Positions 1 through 8,291 of a DNA stretch of 64,000 nucleotides are shown here, piece after piece; within the stretch, counting starts at the first letter, position 1, and every line of letters begins with the position of its first letter. The DNA lies in the NCBI GenBank assembly GCA_965237405.1, contig OZ250139.1, forward strand, positions 806,001 to 870,000. The letters are read 5' to 3'. The DNA comes from CAUZIB01 sp963663925. Its GTDB lineage: Bacteria; Acidobacteriota; Vicinamibacteria; Vicinamibacterales; UBA8438. The position numbers and the translations under genes are program-made. The notes below the pieces were generated by a model. It ran no database searches. It was not told where the DNA came from and saw only the letters and a list, made by a program, of their open reading frames with translations.

Positions 1-56
1 CTTGGCGCCTCGAGTGGGGAAAAATCGTACCGGGGCTGAAGGCGCTACACGTGTTA

Positions 57-683
57 CTAGTGCACCATCAATGATGCGCTCGCGGCCATCTGGCCCCACT
101 CAAAGCCGAACTGCCCGTCTGTAATCGAGATCACGAGCTGTTCCACCGGAGGGTTGAGATCGGTGACCTCCATGGGGATGTGTGCGAAGTCGTGCTCGGA
201 GTTGTAGGAAGTGCCCCACTGACCGGTTTCGGTGTTGACGATTAAGTGAAACTCGTCGTTCATGTGTTGGGTCCACAGCGTGTACTCACCAGCGGGAATA
301 TGCGTGCCACCGACCATTAAGTCCTTGTCGGTGACCAACGTTGTGGCCTCGTCCGCCCCCAAGCGCCAAACGTGGTCGCTCATCGGCTCAACGCTGTCGC
401 CCACCACGCGATCCTTGAGGTACGGTCGCCCATACGTGACCGAGATGCTTGCGCCATCCACCATCCACGCGACCTCCACGTGCGGGCTGCCACCGGCACC
501 GGGATGAATCTCGGTCGCAGTTCCGCTCCCGAGCAGAACCTCTTCCGCCGACTCGGGTGCCGGTTCCTGGACCATCGGCTCCTCGGCGGGCTCGCTGTTT
601 AAAGCGTCGCTGCCTCCGCACGCCACATCGACCATGATCATCGCAAATGTCGTCAAGACGGCGAATAGTCCACGGATCTGCAT
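57..683 (-). CDS. DUF2911 family exported lipoprotein
   Basis: Predicted lipoprotein with a DUF2911 domain; the biochemical role of this family is unknown. The start at 683 is preferred to an in-frame codon at 743 because AAGGAG lies about 9 bases before it and the product then begins with a clean signal peptide ending in the lipobox VDVAC, making Cys22 the likely lipidated residue. A Glu/Pro-rich acidic linker follows (about residues 24-50), then the DUF2911 fold with YGRPYLKDR and PAGEYTLW as recognisable blocks. Length 208 aa. It stands alone downstream of the haem genes on the same strand, separated from them by about 190 bases. Confidence 0.85.
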   Translation of the reverse strand: MQIRGLFAVLTTFAMIMVDVACGGSDALNSEPAEEPMVQEPAPESAEEVLLGSGTATEIHPGAGGSPHVEVAWMVDGASISVTYGRPYLKDRVVGDSVEPMSDHVWRLGADEATTLVTDKDLMVGGTHIPAGEYTLWTQHMNDEFHLIVNTETGQWGTSYNSEHDFAHIPMEVTDLNPPVEQLVISITDGQFGFEWGQMAASASLMVH

Positions 684-873
684 GGATGGTTTCTCCTTCC
701 GACACCGACTATAACAGAACCCATCGCGAGTCCAGCAGTCCATATGGACTGATCGCTAAAGGACGCTCTTTCCGAGCGCGAACAGGACTAGCTTGACGCC
801 GAGTTCCGCGGTCATGTTGCGCGTATTGAGGCTCAACGAGACGTGGATGGTCGGACGTTGTTTAAGGAAGCCA

Positions 874-2247
874 TCATGAGCGACTCGCAAGCTCTCGTGC
901 GGTTGCTCGCCCACCCGCGATGCAGTCGGGAATACCGACACCCCGAACGCCCGCACCTATGATATGCATACCGGGCAGTCGAGAGAGCTGGTCATCGATA
1001 GCCGCCAACCGGTCAAGATGACCGACTTCGAGTTGTGGGTTAAGCCTCGGCCACCGATAGACTCCGCGGGCCACCGGCCTAGCTGAAACCCCAAGAAGCT
1101 CGGCGAAGTCACGATGTGCCGACTCAACCAGCGTATCGTTGGACTGATCAAGTACGTGTTGATCGCGTGCGCCGCCGTAGAAGGCTCTAAGGAGCACGTC
1201 GCCCGGCGGAGCGCGACCTGGCCACTTCGATGACACCCACGAGGCAGCTATCAGCGATGGACCTGGTTCGACTCGTGGCACAACGAACCCGGTTCCGGCG
1301 AGCTTCCGACCGACGGCGGTCGCCGGATAGCTCAGCACGACCGTGGCGGTCGAAGTGTAAGGGATACCGGCGCAAAGCTCTTCGAGATCGGGTGCAACCC
1401 TCGAAACCAGACGCGCAGTGACATAGGCCGGTGTGGCGAATACCAGCGAGCGAGCGGTCGTGGTTGCACCTGAGGCACAAGTAACCGAATACGGACCGCG
1501 TCCGTCAACCGACGTAACATCGTGGTCGGTTAGCAGGCAACCTTCGGGCAATGCGCAGCGAATCGCATGGGTCAGTTCGCCGATGCCGCCCTGGAGCGAG
1601 CGAAAGGGCCCGTCTTGGGAGCGGCTCGTTTCCGCTCTGAGGGACCGGTAGTGGCGGATGATGCTTCCGTGCTGGCGTTCTGCCTCGACGAGACGGGGAA
1701 AGAGTGCCGACATGGACAGGCGCTCGACGTCGCCGGCGTGAATGCCGGCGAGCAGTGGTTCAGCGATGTAGTCGACGGCTTCGTTGCCGAAACGCCGACG
1801 AAAGAACGAGGCGATGGTTTCGTCGGTGGTCGACGAAGACCTTGGAATGATGAGCTCCTGGGCCATTCGGATCTTCCCTGCAGCCGAGAGGAGTCCGGTG
1901 GTCGCGAGCGACCGTAATCGGGTCGGAATGCCCAAGACCGAGCTTTCAGGAAGTGGGAGGAGTCGTCCCGCTCTTACGACGTACGTCGTCCTTGGCGGGA
2001 GCGTCGAAATCAGGCGGTTGCCGAGGCCAAGCTCATCGCATAGCTGGACGGCCGCAGGTTTTTGGGCGAGGAGGGAGTCCGGCCCGCCATCGATTATGAA
2101 GCCATCGATCCGGTCGGTTCGGATGACGCCGCCGACGCGCGAAGCCTTCTCGAAGATGCGGCATGCGACGTTTCGTCGCCCCAGCTCATAGGCGACGGCG
2201 AGACCACTGATCCCTCCGCCAACAATGGCGACGTTGATATCTACCAC
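874..2247 (-). CDS. hemY: HemY-type protoporphyrinogen oxidase
   Basis: FAD-dependent oxidase that converts protoporphyrinogen IX (or coproporphyrinogen III in the coproporphyrin-dependent route) to the porphyrin. The N-terminus has the dinucleotide-binding motif GGGISGLAVAYELGRR at residues 10-25, followed by the FEKASRVGG segment. The C-terminus has the conserved IIGAGVRGVGIPDCIAGG block that closes the FAD site. Its 457 aa are normal for the monoamine-oxidase-like HemY family. It lies three bases downstream of hemE and is surely cotranscribed with it. No ferrochelatase gene is adjacent, so the sequence alone does not say which haem branch is used. Confidence 0.92.
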   Translation of the reverse strand: MVDINVAIVGGGISGLAVAYELGRRNVACRIFEKASRVGGVIRTDRIDGFIIDGGPDSLLAQKPAAVQLCDELGLGNRLISTLPPRTTYVVRAGRLLPLPESSVLGIPTRLRSLATTGLLSAAGKIRMAQELIIPRSSSTTDETIASFFRRRFGNEAVDYIAEPLLAGIHAGDVERLSMSALFPRLVEAERQHGSIIRHYRSLRAETSRSQDGPFRSLQGGIGELTHAIRCALPEGCLLTDHDVTSVDGRGPYSVTCASGATTTARSLVFATPAYVTARLVSRVAPDLEELCAGIPYTSTATVVLSYPATAVGRKLAGTGFVVPRVEPGPSLIAASWVSSKWPGRAPPGDVLLRAFYGGARDQHVLDQSNDTLVESAHRDFAELLGVSARPVARGVYRWPRLNPQLEVGHLDRLAAIDDQLSRLPGMHIIGAGVRGVGIPDCIAGGRATARELASRS

Positions 2248-2250
2248 TCA

Positions 2251-3273
2251 TCATCCTCGTTGGTGCACGAAGTGCGCGAGTGCCTGCACGTGCTCGACGG
2301 GCGTTTCAGGCAGGATGCCATGTCCCAGATTGAAGATATGTCCGGGCCGGCCAGCGGCCCGATGCAGCACATCGTTAACGCCGTCCATCAGGCGCTCCAC
2401 TGGTCCGAGGAGGATGGTGGGGTCCAAGTTGCCCTGAATCGCTCGGTCATGGCCGATCAGGGTCCACGCGTCGTCGAGCGGAATCCGCCAGTCGGCCCCG
2501 ATCACGTCGCCGCCCGCTTCACGCATCATAGGTAGCAGCGTCGAGGTTCCGGTGCCGAAGTGGATGACTGGAACGCCGGTCGCCTGAGTGGCGTCGAGGA
2601 TCCGTTTCGTGTGAGGTAGGGCGAATTCCCGATAGTCGTCGGGGCCCAGCGCCCCGACCCATGAATCGAACACTTGTATGGCCTGGGCGCCGGCTTCAAC
2701 CTGGGCCTGAAGATAATCGGCAACGATGTTCGCTAAGTGCTCCAGGAGCGCATGCCAGGTCCCCGGTTCGCTGTACATGAGTGCCTTTGTCTTGGCGTAG
2801 TTCGACGATGGACCGCCCTCGATGGCATACGAGGCTAGGGTGAACGGTGCCCCGGCAAAACCGATCAGCGGGACACGACCCTCAAGCGCCCGTCGCGCCA
2901 GCCGTATGGTTTCGAGGACGTGACCGAGCGAATCGCGCGGATCGAACGTCTTGAGCCGATTCACGTCTTCAGCCGACCGTACAGGCGTCTCGATGACTGG
3001 TCCTTCTCCCTTGACGAAGTCGAACGGGATTCCCATCGGCGCGAGAGGGAGGAGTAAGTCCGAGAAAAGGATGGCCGCATCAACATCAATTCGGTCAACG
3101 GGTTGCAGCGTTACCTCGGCGGCGAGCTCGGGTTGACTGCAGATCTCGAGCAGGGTGTGCCTGGCGCGAATCGCACGGTATTCTGGCATGTAGCGGCCAG
3201 CCTGTCTCATAAACCAAACAGGTGTTACGTCCACCGCCTCGAGGCGGCACGCGCGCAGAAATCGGTCATTCAC
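2251..3273 (-). CDS. hemE: Uroporphyrinogen decarboxylase
   Basis: Cytoplasmic enzyme that decarboxylates the four acetate side chains of uroporphyrinogen III to give coproporphyrinogen III. The diagnostic N-terminal signature WFMRQAGRYMPEYR is present near residues 21-34, and the conserved GFAGAPFTLASYAIEGG and HFGTGTSTLLPMM blocks follow. Length 340 aa, standard for the family. The start is a GTG at 3273. It is the first gene of a two-gene haem operon with hemY and is divergent from the gene at 3356, leaving about 80 bases for both promoters. Confidence 0.95.
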   Translation of the reverse strand: MNDRFLRACRLEAVDVTPVWFMRQAGRYMPEYRAIRARHTLLEICSQPELAAEVTLQPVDRIDVDAAILFSDLLLPLAPMGIPFDFVKGEGPVIETPVRSAEDVNRLKTFDPRDSLGHVLETIRLARRALEGRVPLIGFAGAPFTLASYAIEGGPSSNYAKTKALMYSEPGTWHALLEHLANIVADYLQAQVEAGAQAIQVFDSWVGALGPDDYREFALPHTKRILDATQATGVPVIHFGTGTSTLLPMMREAGGDVIGADWRIPLDDAWTLIGHDRAIQGNLDPTILLGPVERLMDGVNDVLHRAAGRPGHIFNLGHGILPETPVEHVQALAHFVHQRG

Positions 3274-3314
3274 CTGAATATGCTACTACGCAGGTTGGAC
3301 GCCTCTGGCATCCG

Positions 3315-3323
3315 TGCTAGGAT
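3315..3323 (+). promoter_or_regulatory. Extended -10 promoter element (TGCTAGGAT)
   Basis: TGC followed by TAGGAT matches an extended -10 hexamer (TGnTAnnnT). It sits 32 bases before the GTG at 3356 and would give a short leader containing GGAGG. The same TGCTAnnnT form recurs before several other genes here. No convincing -35 was seen. Confidence 0.4.
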
Positions 3324-3355
3324 GGCCCGTTTTAGGCTCGTTCCGCGGAGGTTTT

Positions 3356-3970
3356 GTGTCACCCGTCCTCTTACGCCCCATCAGAGAGCAATTAGAGCAC
3401 GACCGGGTCATCCGGCAGTTGAAGGTCCGGTTTCGCCGCAAGTACAACGTGGCCATAAACGTCAGCAACGACGAAGTGGCCTTCGTTCGAGTTTCCGGGC
3501 GTTTGCATTATCCCGACATCGTCTTGACCAGCACATCCGGCGGGCGCCGGCTGCATGGGGTCGTTGAGGTTGAGACAGCAGAATCGATTAACCATCTGGA
3601 GGCCATCACCGAGTGGACTCACTTTGGCAAGGTCAGGGGGGCATTCTATCTCTATGTTCCTGCAGGTTTCACCGACATTGCTGATCGATTGTGCGCTGCC
3701 GGGGGCATTAATGTCACTGAAATCTGGGCGTATTACGCGATCGGATCGCAGGTGAAGTTTTCCAGGGCCTACCGGTCGCCGCGGGCGAAAAGAGCAGCGA
3801 AGGCGGCGAAGACGTCACGTTCCGGTTCACGGGTGGTCAAGAAGGCCACGAAGCAGGTGAAGGTTTCCATGGTCTCCCGGTCGCCGCGGGCGAAAAGAGC
3901 AACGAAGGCGGCGAAGACGTCACGTTCCGGTTCACGGGTGGTCAAGAAGGCCACGAAGAAGGTCACCTAG
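3356..3970 (+). CDS. Conserved unknown protein with histone-H1-like basic tail
   Basis: Function not recognised. The first ~140 residues form a compact domain with blocks such as LRPIREQLEHDRVIRQL and YPDIVLTSTSGGRRLHG-VEVETAESINHLEA, typical of a small conserved family seen in Acidobacteria. The last ~65 residues are a Lys/Arg/Ala/Ser tail resembling histone H1 or HctB tails, made of two 35-residue repeats. The GTG at 3356, with GGAGG just upstream, is preferred to a codon at 3314 that overlaps the likely promoter. The frame ends at an amber codon (3968-3970), but the same frame stays open for 18 further basic residues to a TAA that overlaps the next gene's ATG, so the tail may be freshly truncated. 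DNA binding is inferred from composition only. Confidence 0.7.
   Translation: MSPVLLRPIREQLEHDRVIRQLKVRFRRKYNVAINVSNDEVAFVRVSGRLHYPDIVLTSTSGGRRLHGVVEVETAESINHLEAITEWTHFGKVRGAFYLYVPAGFTDIADRLCAAGGINVTEIWAYYAIGSQVKFSRAYRSPRAKRAAKAAKTSRSGSRVVKKATKQVKVSMVSRSPRAKRATKAAKTSRSGSRVVKKATKKVT
3773..3958 (+). repeat. Two-copy 105-bp coding tandem repeat
   Basis: A unit of 105 bp is duplicated in frame. The first 81 bp (3773-3853 and 3878-3958) differ at a single base, and the remaining spacer diverges. It encodes two copies of SPRAKRA(A/T)KAAKTSRSGS plus RVVKKATK, so the basic tail of the protein is expanded by whole units. The near-identity suggests a recent duplication. Confidence 0.9.
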
Positions 3971-4026
3971 AGGAAGCCGCCGACGAAGGTAAGAGCTAGG
4001 AAGAAGAAGTCTGCCCGCAAGAAATA

Positions 4027-4776
4027 ATGCCCTACCTGAGATTCTCACGCGACGGCCGCGGCTACGAGAATACCTACGTCTTTCACACCGCCAAGAAGGA
4101 CGGCAAGACCCGTCCCCGCATGCTGTACTGGTTTCGAACGCCACCGAACGTCAAAGTGGGACGTGTCCCGCTCGACGAGGAGGCCATTCGAGCGATTGAA
4201 GGCCAGAACCCTGACGTCGTGTTCGATTGGAAGCGGATGTTGAAGCTGCGAGCCACGCGTCAAACAGACCGGCGTGCCGAATTTATCTCTCGAGGTTCGA
4301 AGAAGCGTCGGCACAGCAGGGAGCTTGGGAGAACGCAGCCTGAATCGACTCCGAACGAGCCGCGCTCTTCGGATGTTAAACCGATGCTAGAGGCACAGCC
4401 CCCGACGCCGACGCTTGCGGTTGATGCCGAGCAGCCTGATCCCGATGTTCTTGAGGCCGAGGCGCATCTTGGTTCGAGTGACGACACGGATGAAGTATCC
4501 GATGCACCAATCGAGCACCCGGTCATCACGTTGCTTGGCGACGAAACACTGGTTCGACTCCGGGCGCGGCATGCCGAGATCAGGGCGCGAATCAAGGAGA
4601 AAGTGTCGGAGTCGGCAGAGCTGAGTGCGATGCTCGCGCGTGCCGAGCCGATTAATCCCGATCGCTGGAATACGATCGAAGCCGCTGTCCGAGGCATCGA
4701 ACGGTTCGAAGTGGAAGTCGGGGAGATTAGGGCCGATCTGGGCCGCCGACCACCCCGGTCGCGACGTGTCAAATAG
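4027..4776 (+). CDS. Conserved unknown protein, coupled to the upstream basic-tail gene
   Basis: Function unknown. The N-terminal ~90 residues contain a conserved-looking block (YVFHTAKKDGKTRPRMLYWFRTPPNVKVGR and FDWKRMLKLR in two stretches). The middle (~100-160) is low-complexity and acidic. The C-terminal ~75 residues are a predicted helix or coiled coil (VRLRARHAEIRARIKEK and onward). The ATG overlaps a TAA in a TAATG arrangement. That TAA is the second stop of the preceding frame, reached only if the amber codon at 3968 is read through, which suggests the two genes were once translationally coupled. They are probably one operon. Confidence 0.65.
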   Translation: MPYLRFSRDGRGYENTYVFHTAKKDGKTRPRMLYWFRTPPNVKVGRVPLDEEAIRAIEGQNPDVVFDWKRMLKLRATRQTDRRAEFISRGSKKRRHSRELGRTQPESTPNEPRSSDVKPMLEAQPPTPTLAVDAEQPDPDVLEAEAHLGSSDDTDEVSDAPIEHPVITLLGDETLVRLRARHAEIRARIKEKVSESAELSAMLARAEPINPDRWNTIEAAVRGIERFEVEVGEIRADLGRRPPRSRRVK

Positions 4777-4866
4777 TCCGTTTTAGCGGCAAACTTTTCT
4801 GGGATTCGCCACGTCTTAAGGATTTAATGGCGCGATGCATACGTGAAGCCTGAGGCAGTCGTAACT

Positions 4867-4875
4867 TGCTATAAT
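4867..4875 (+). promoter_or_regulatory. Extended -10 promoter (TGCTATAAT), near-leaderless
   Basis: TGC followed by a perfect TATAAT ends ten bases before the ATG at 4886. Transcription starting about seven bases past the hexamer would leave a leader of only a few bases, so the VWFA mRNA may be effectively leaderless. No Shine-Dalgarno is visible in the remaining GGCACC. Confidence 0.6.
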
Positions 4876-4885
4876 TTGAGGCACC

Positions 4886-6250
4886 ATGAAGATCTCACCA
4901 TCACGGTTCGTTCAAGAGATGCTCTGGCCCCTGGGGGCGGTTGCCCTGGTGAGTGGTGTGGCAGGTCTAACTGGCTTGGGTGCGAACGTGATCGCGCAGG
5001 CACAAACGCGGGCAGTCGTGCCTGGTCAGGATAATCAGGAACGGCCTATTTTTCAGACCGGCATCACACTGGTAACAACTGACGTAATCGTGCGTAACAA
5101 GAACGGCGTGTTCGTTCCTGACCTTGGTGCCGAAGACTTCCTCATTTCGGAGGACGGGGTGCCGCAGGAAATCGCGTCGCTGGTCTTAGTACACGGCGGA
5201 CGTGTGTACAACCAGCTGGCCCCACCGGCGCCGGTTCAGGAAGGGATCATCCTTCCCTCGGCCCGACGGGTAGATGACACGGCGGGGCGGATCATCATCC
5301 TCTTCGTCGATGACCTGCACTTGACGAGTACGCTCACACCGAAAATCCGCGACGTGTTTCGGAAGATCACAGACACGCTGATTCACGAGGGCGACCTTTT
5401 TGCCATCCTCTCCACCGGTCCGTCATCGCTAGCGGTCGAGCTCACCTACGATCGGTCGTACCTTCGAGACGCTGAAATGCGCATCATGGGCGATGGGTTC
5501 TCTCCAAATGAAATGATGCAGCTTCAGCAGGGCTATCGCGGTGTGTCCGAGCTGAGTTTTCGTGCGCACGTTGCCATGAAGACCGCTCGCGCCATGATTA
5601 AAAACCTCGAGCAGGTCCGCGATCGTCGCAAGGTATTTATCTATTTGAGCAGTGGATACGAACTGAATCCGTTCTCCATGTCGCGAAGTTACGGTGGTGG
5701 TGCTGGCATCCCAGAGGGCCCCTATGGAGACGACGCCTGGTATGGCCGTCTCAGGGATGGATACCCGAATATGCCGTATGCCGGCACTGATCCCTTTTTG
5801 TTCGATAGCAGCATTTACGAGCCCCAGCAACAGTTCGCACAGGCGGATATGGTCCAGTGGATCGTTGAACTGACGAGGGCCGCGAATCGTGCCAATACAA
5901 CGTTTTATACGGTTGACCCACGGGGGCTCGTGGCCGCCGCTGATATCGATCAAAACATCATCGGACAAATGCGCGAGTGGGATGATTACGTCTGGAGGAC
6001 CCAGAGCACTCTGCGTATGCTGGCGGAGTTAACCGGTGGGACAGCGATCGTTAACCGGAACGACTTCGAGAATGCGATGCGGGAAGTCGATGCCGAGACT
6101 AGCGACTACTATGTCCTTGGTTACTACACGAGCAATCCTGATCCGACTCGGCACACCAGACGGCTCGAGGTTGAGGTTGATCGGGAGGATGTCGACGTCC
6201 GCCACCGCACAAGCTATACCTTCGCTCGAGAGACGCTGGCTCAGCGGTAA
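4886..6250 (+). CDS. VWFA-related domain protein (acidobacterial type)
   Basis: Exported protein of the VWFA-related family described from Acidobacteria. A signal-peptide-like hydrophobic stretch covers residues ~14-39. The family's opening beta domain follows (FQTGITLVTTDVIVRNKNG, then VPDLGAEDFLISEDG). A von Willebrand A-like core begins at IIILFVDDLHLTS near residue 130, and the closing block is YYVLGYYTSN near residue 410. The DxxLxxS motif suggests a degenerate metal site rather than a perfect MIDAS. The role is unknown; surface adhesion or protein interaction is plausible. Length 454 aa. It is monocistronic between two unrelated loci. A larger relative is at 43666-45786. Confidence 0.88.
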   Translation: MKISPSRFVQEMLWPLGAVALVSGVAGLTGLGANVIAQAQTRAVVPGQDNQERPIFQTGITLVTTDVIVRNKNGVFVPDLGAEDFLISEDGVPQEIASLVLVHGGRVYNQLAPPAPVQEGIILPSARRVDDTAGRIIILFVDDLHLTSTLTPKIRDVFRKITDTLIHEGDLFAILSTGPSSLAVELTYDRSYLRDAEMRIMGDGFSPNEMMQLQQGYRGVSELSFRAHVAMKTARAMIKNLEQVRDRRKVFIYLSSGYELNPFSMSRSYGGGAGIPEGPYGDDAWYGRLRDGYPNMPYAGTDPFLFDSSIYEPQQQFAQADMVQWIVELTRAANRANTTFYTVDPRGLVAAADIDQNIIGQMREWDDYVWRTQSTLRMLAELTGGTAIVNRNDFENAMREVDAETSDYYVLGYYTSNPDPTRHTRRLEVEVDREDVDVRHRTSYTFARETLAQR

Positions 6251-6253
6251 GAG

Positions 6254-6472
6254 CTAACGGTCGGTCGAAGCGTTACCCGCCCCGTCGTCGTCGGCGTCTA
6301 CCAAGCGATTTGTGTACATGCGCTCTACCGCTTCGTTAAGGTAACTTCGATCGATCTCGATCCCGATAAAGTCGATGCCAAGTGTGGCACACGCGATGGC
6401 TGTGCTGCCAAGCCCCTTGACCGGACCGATGGCGTGAAGGCGTGGACGACAAATCTGAGCGTTATCCGCCAA
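6254..6472 (-). pseudogene. DNA methyltransferase C-terminal remnant
   Basis: Only the last ~45 residues of a site-specific DNA methylase (N6/N4 type) are recognisable: GLGSTAIACATLGIDFIGIE followed by IDRSYLNEAVERM. This corresponds to the SAM-binding FxGxGST...GIEID region that normally closes such enzymes. The sequence upstream (HAIGPVK) is a decayed form of the expected LDPF motif, and no catalytic DPPY/NPPY segment is found nearby. It is wedged 3 bases beyond the convergent VWFA stop. I read it as the relic of a lost methylase or restriction-modification gene. Confidence 0.65.
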
Positions 6473-6544
6473 GAATCGACGATTCCGGGGTTGGGTCGCT
6501 TGGTCTGAAGGCAGGAAAAGATATACAGAATCTTGCGAGTCCTC

Positions 6545-6553
6545 TGCTAAAAT
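6545..6553 (+). promoter_or_regulatory. Extended -10 promoter element (TGCTAAAAT)
   Basis: TGC followed by TAAAAT lies 29 bases before the ATG at 6583 of the carboxypeptidase gene. It fits the extended -10 pattern seen elsewhere in the window. No good -35 is apparent. Confidence 0.45.
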
Positions 6554-6582
6554 GCCGGTTACTCTTGTAGAGTGCTGCCAAC

Positions 6583-7560
6583 ATGGGAGGGGTCATAGGC
6601 TCACTTCGTCAGACTCGGTCGGTCCGACCGGTGTTCCAGTTCGTGAGCGTGGTCGTGTTGCTGCTGTGCTTCAGCACGGCAGGCTGGGCGCCGGATGTGG
6701 GGTTGGCCGAGCCACAGGAGGTCAAGTCCGTCGCACTGGTTCCCGACCCTGCTCGTGATCCTCCCCGACAGCTCGACATCAGTAACATTCGCCCGCCCCG
6801 TGTACGCGCACGGGCTGCCATGATCTATAACCCGACGACCCACGAGGTCTTGTGGGAGCATCGAGGATACGAACGTCGGCCGATCGCCAGTATCACCAAG
6901 GTGATGACTGCGCTGGTTTTTCTTGATCGGAATCCCGATCTCAACCTCGACGTAGTCATGTCGCGACGGGATGTCACGCGGGCGTCGATGACGTATCTTC
7001 GTCGAGGCGAGCGCGTGCGTCTCCGAGATATCCTGCATTTGGCACTTGTTGCATCGGACAACGCAGCCGCTCGCGCGTTGGCAAGGGTGTCGGGGTGGGG
7101 CACCAAGGTCTTTGTCGAGCAGATGAATCAGAAAGCTGCCGAACTCGGGTTGCACAGCACGGTCTTCGCCGATCCGTCCGGGCTCGACAAGGGGAACACG
7201 TCGACGGCTTATGACCTCTCGCGGCTGATTGCGCACGCGTCGGAACAACAGAAGCTCGCACACATCATGCGGAAGCCGTTTTATCAGATGCACACCAGCC
7301 GACGTCAGCTACAGATGCGGAACACTAATCGGCTGCTCAATAGGCAAGTCGTGGTGGAGGGCGGCAAGACCGGTTACATCGATGCGTCGGGCTACTGTCT
7401 GGCGACCGTAGTGCACGTTCCTGGTGTCGACCCACTCGCTATGGTTGTCCTCGGGGTTGGCTCCAACGCCGGTCGGTTCAGGGACGTCATGCGGCTTGTC
7501 GATTGGGTGTCGAAGCAGGGACGGTCCCTCGTGGCGTCCGGGGCGTATCCGGCTAACTAG
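6583..7560 (+). CDS. D-alanyl-D-alanine carboxypeptidase (peptidase S11, PBP5-like)
   Basis: Penicillin-binding protein that trims the terminal D-Ala of peptidoglycan stem peptides in the periplasm. A hydrophobic signal segment (VFQFVSVVVLLLCFSTAGWA) occupies about residues 17-36. All three active-site motifs are present: SxxK as SITK (~105), SxN as SDN (~153), and KTG as GGKTGYID (~262). The 325 aa length fits a single S11 domain without the usual long C-terminal beta domain and amphipathic anchor. It is transcribed alone and is followed by a dead glycogen synthase gene. Confidence 0.93.
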   Translation: MGGVIGSLRQTRSVRPVFQFVSVVVLLLCFSTAGWAPDVGLAEPQEVKSVALVPDPARDPPRQLDISNIRPPRVRARAAMIYNPTTHEVLWEHRGYERRPIASITKVMTALVFLDRNPDLNLDVVMSRRDVTRASMTYLRRGERVRLRDILHLALVASDNAAARALARVSGWGTKVFVEQMNQKAAELGLHSTVFADPSGLDKGNTSTAYDLSRLIAHASEQQKLAHIMRKPFYQMHTSRRQLQMRNTNRLLNRQVVVEGGKTGYIDASGYCLATVVHVPGVDPLAMVVLGVGSNAGRFRDVMRLVDWVSKQGRSLVASGAYPAN

Positions 7561-7703
7561 TGTTCCACGTGCAGTGTCGTGTGCCAGTTGGGCGCATAAT
7601 CACCTGCCAGTTAGAGCCCGTCACCCGCGGAACCCGATCGATTCGCCAGTCACAGCTCTAGATCTCTCCTGCGCGATCGTTCAGGCACATTATTCATCCA
7701 GCT

Positions 7704-8079
7704 GATGATGCTCCGTTCGTGATTCGCACGGTCTCGCATTTCGTCTATCAAAATGGATTCGATCTCTTGGCCGGGATCATGGACGAGCTGGCGACACTTA
7801 GGCCTAGGGTTGTTCTACTTGGAACGGGCAGAGCGCGTCTTCAGGACATGTGATGCAATGACGGTGACGATCATCCGACGGTGTTCGGGGTGAATGTTAG
7901 ATACGCCGAGCGGCTGGCATACCTCACTAAGACTGGCGCCGACCCCTTTCTGATGTCCGTAGTAGCACGAGCCATGTGGATTGAATCAGATGTACAGTAT
8001 GCGCTACGGGACCGCGCTGGTTGTACGCGCGACGGGCGGTCTGGACGACGCCGTGATATCGCCCGACGACGCTTCCTGA
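7704..8079 (+). pseudogene. glgA: Glycogen synthase (GlgA) C-terminal remnant
   Basis: This stretch still reads as the GT5 catalytic half of bacterial glycogen synthase. One frame gives APFVIRTVSHFVYQNGFDLL then VVLLGTGRARLQDM, stops at TGA 7851-7853, and continues in the same frame through AERLAYLTKTGADPFLM (a match to the GADxFLMPSRxEPCG motif). A frameshift near 7950-7968 moves the rest into another frame: EPCGLNQMYSMRYGTALVVR then ATGGLDDAV, ending at TGA 8077-8079. Weak similarity (RFKYWTLDG) may continue to ~8140. The N-terminal half of the gene is missing. The family assignment rests on these motifs. Confidence 0.85.
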
Positions 8080-8291
8080 CGGGACGTCCGATTCAAGTAT
8101 TGGACGCTGGATGGCTCGGTCTTACTGACGACGTTGAAGTGCGCCATCGGTCTTTAGGACTAGCTGAGATGGTGAACCCTTCATCGTTGTGGAGTGTCTG
8201 AGGACTTCTCACTGGCAGCTTTGGCAGCGGAGTAGGTCAAGACCTATAGGGCTGGTCGACCCGCGAGGTGATCGAGGTGGGGGAGACACGC

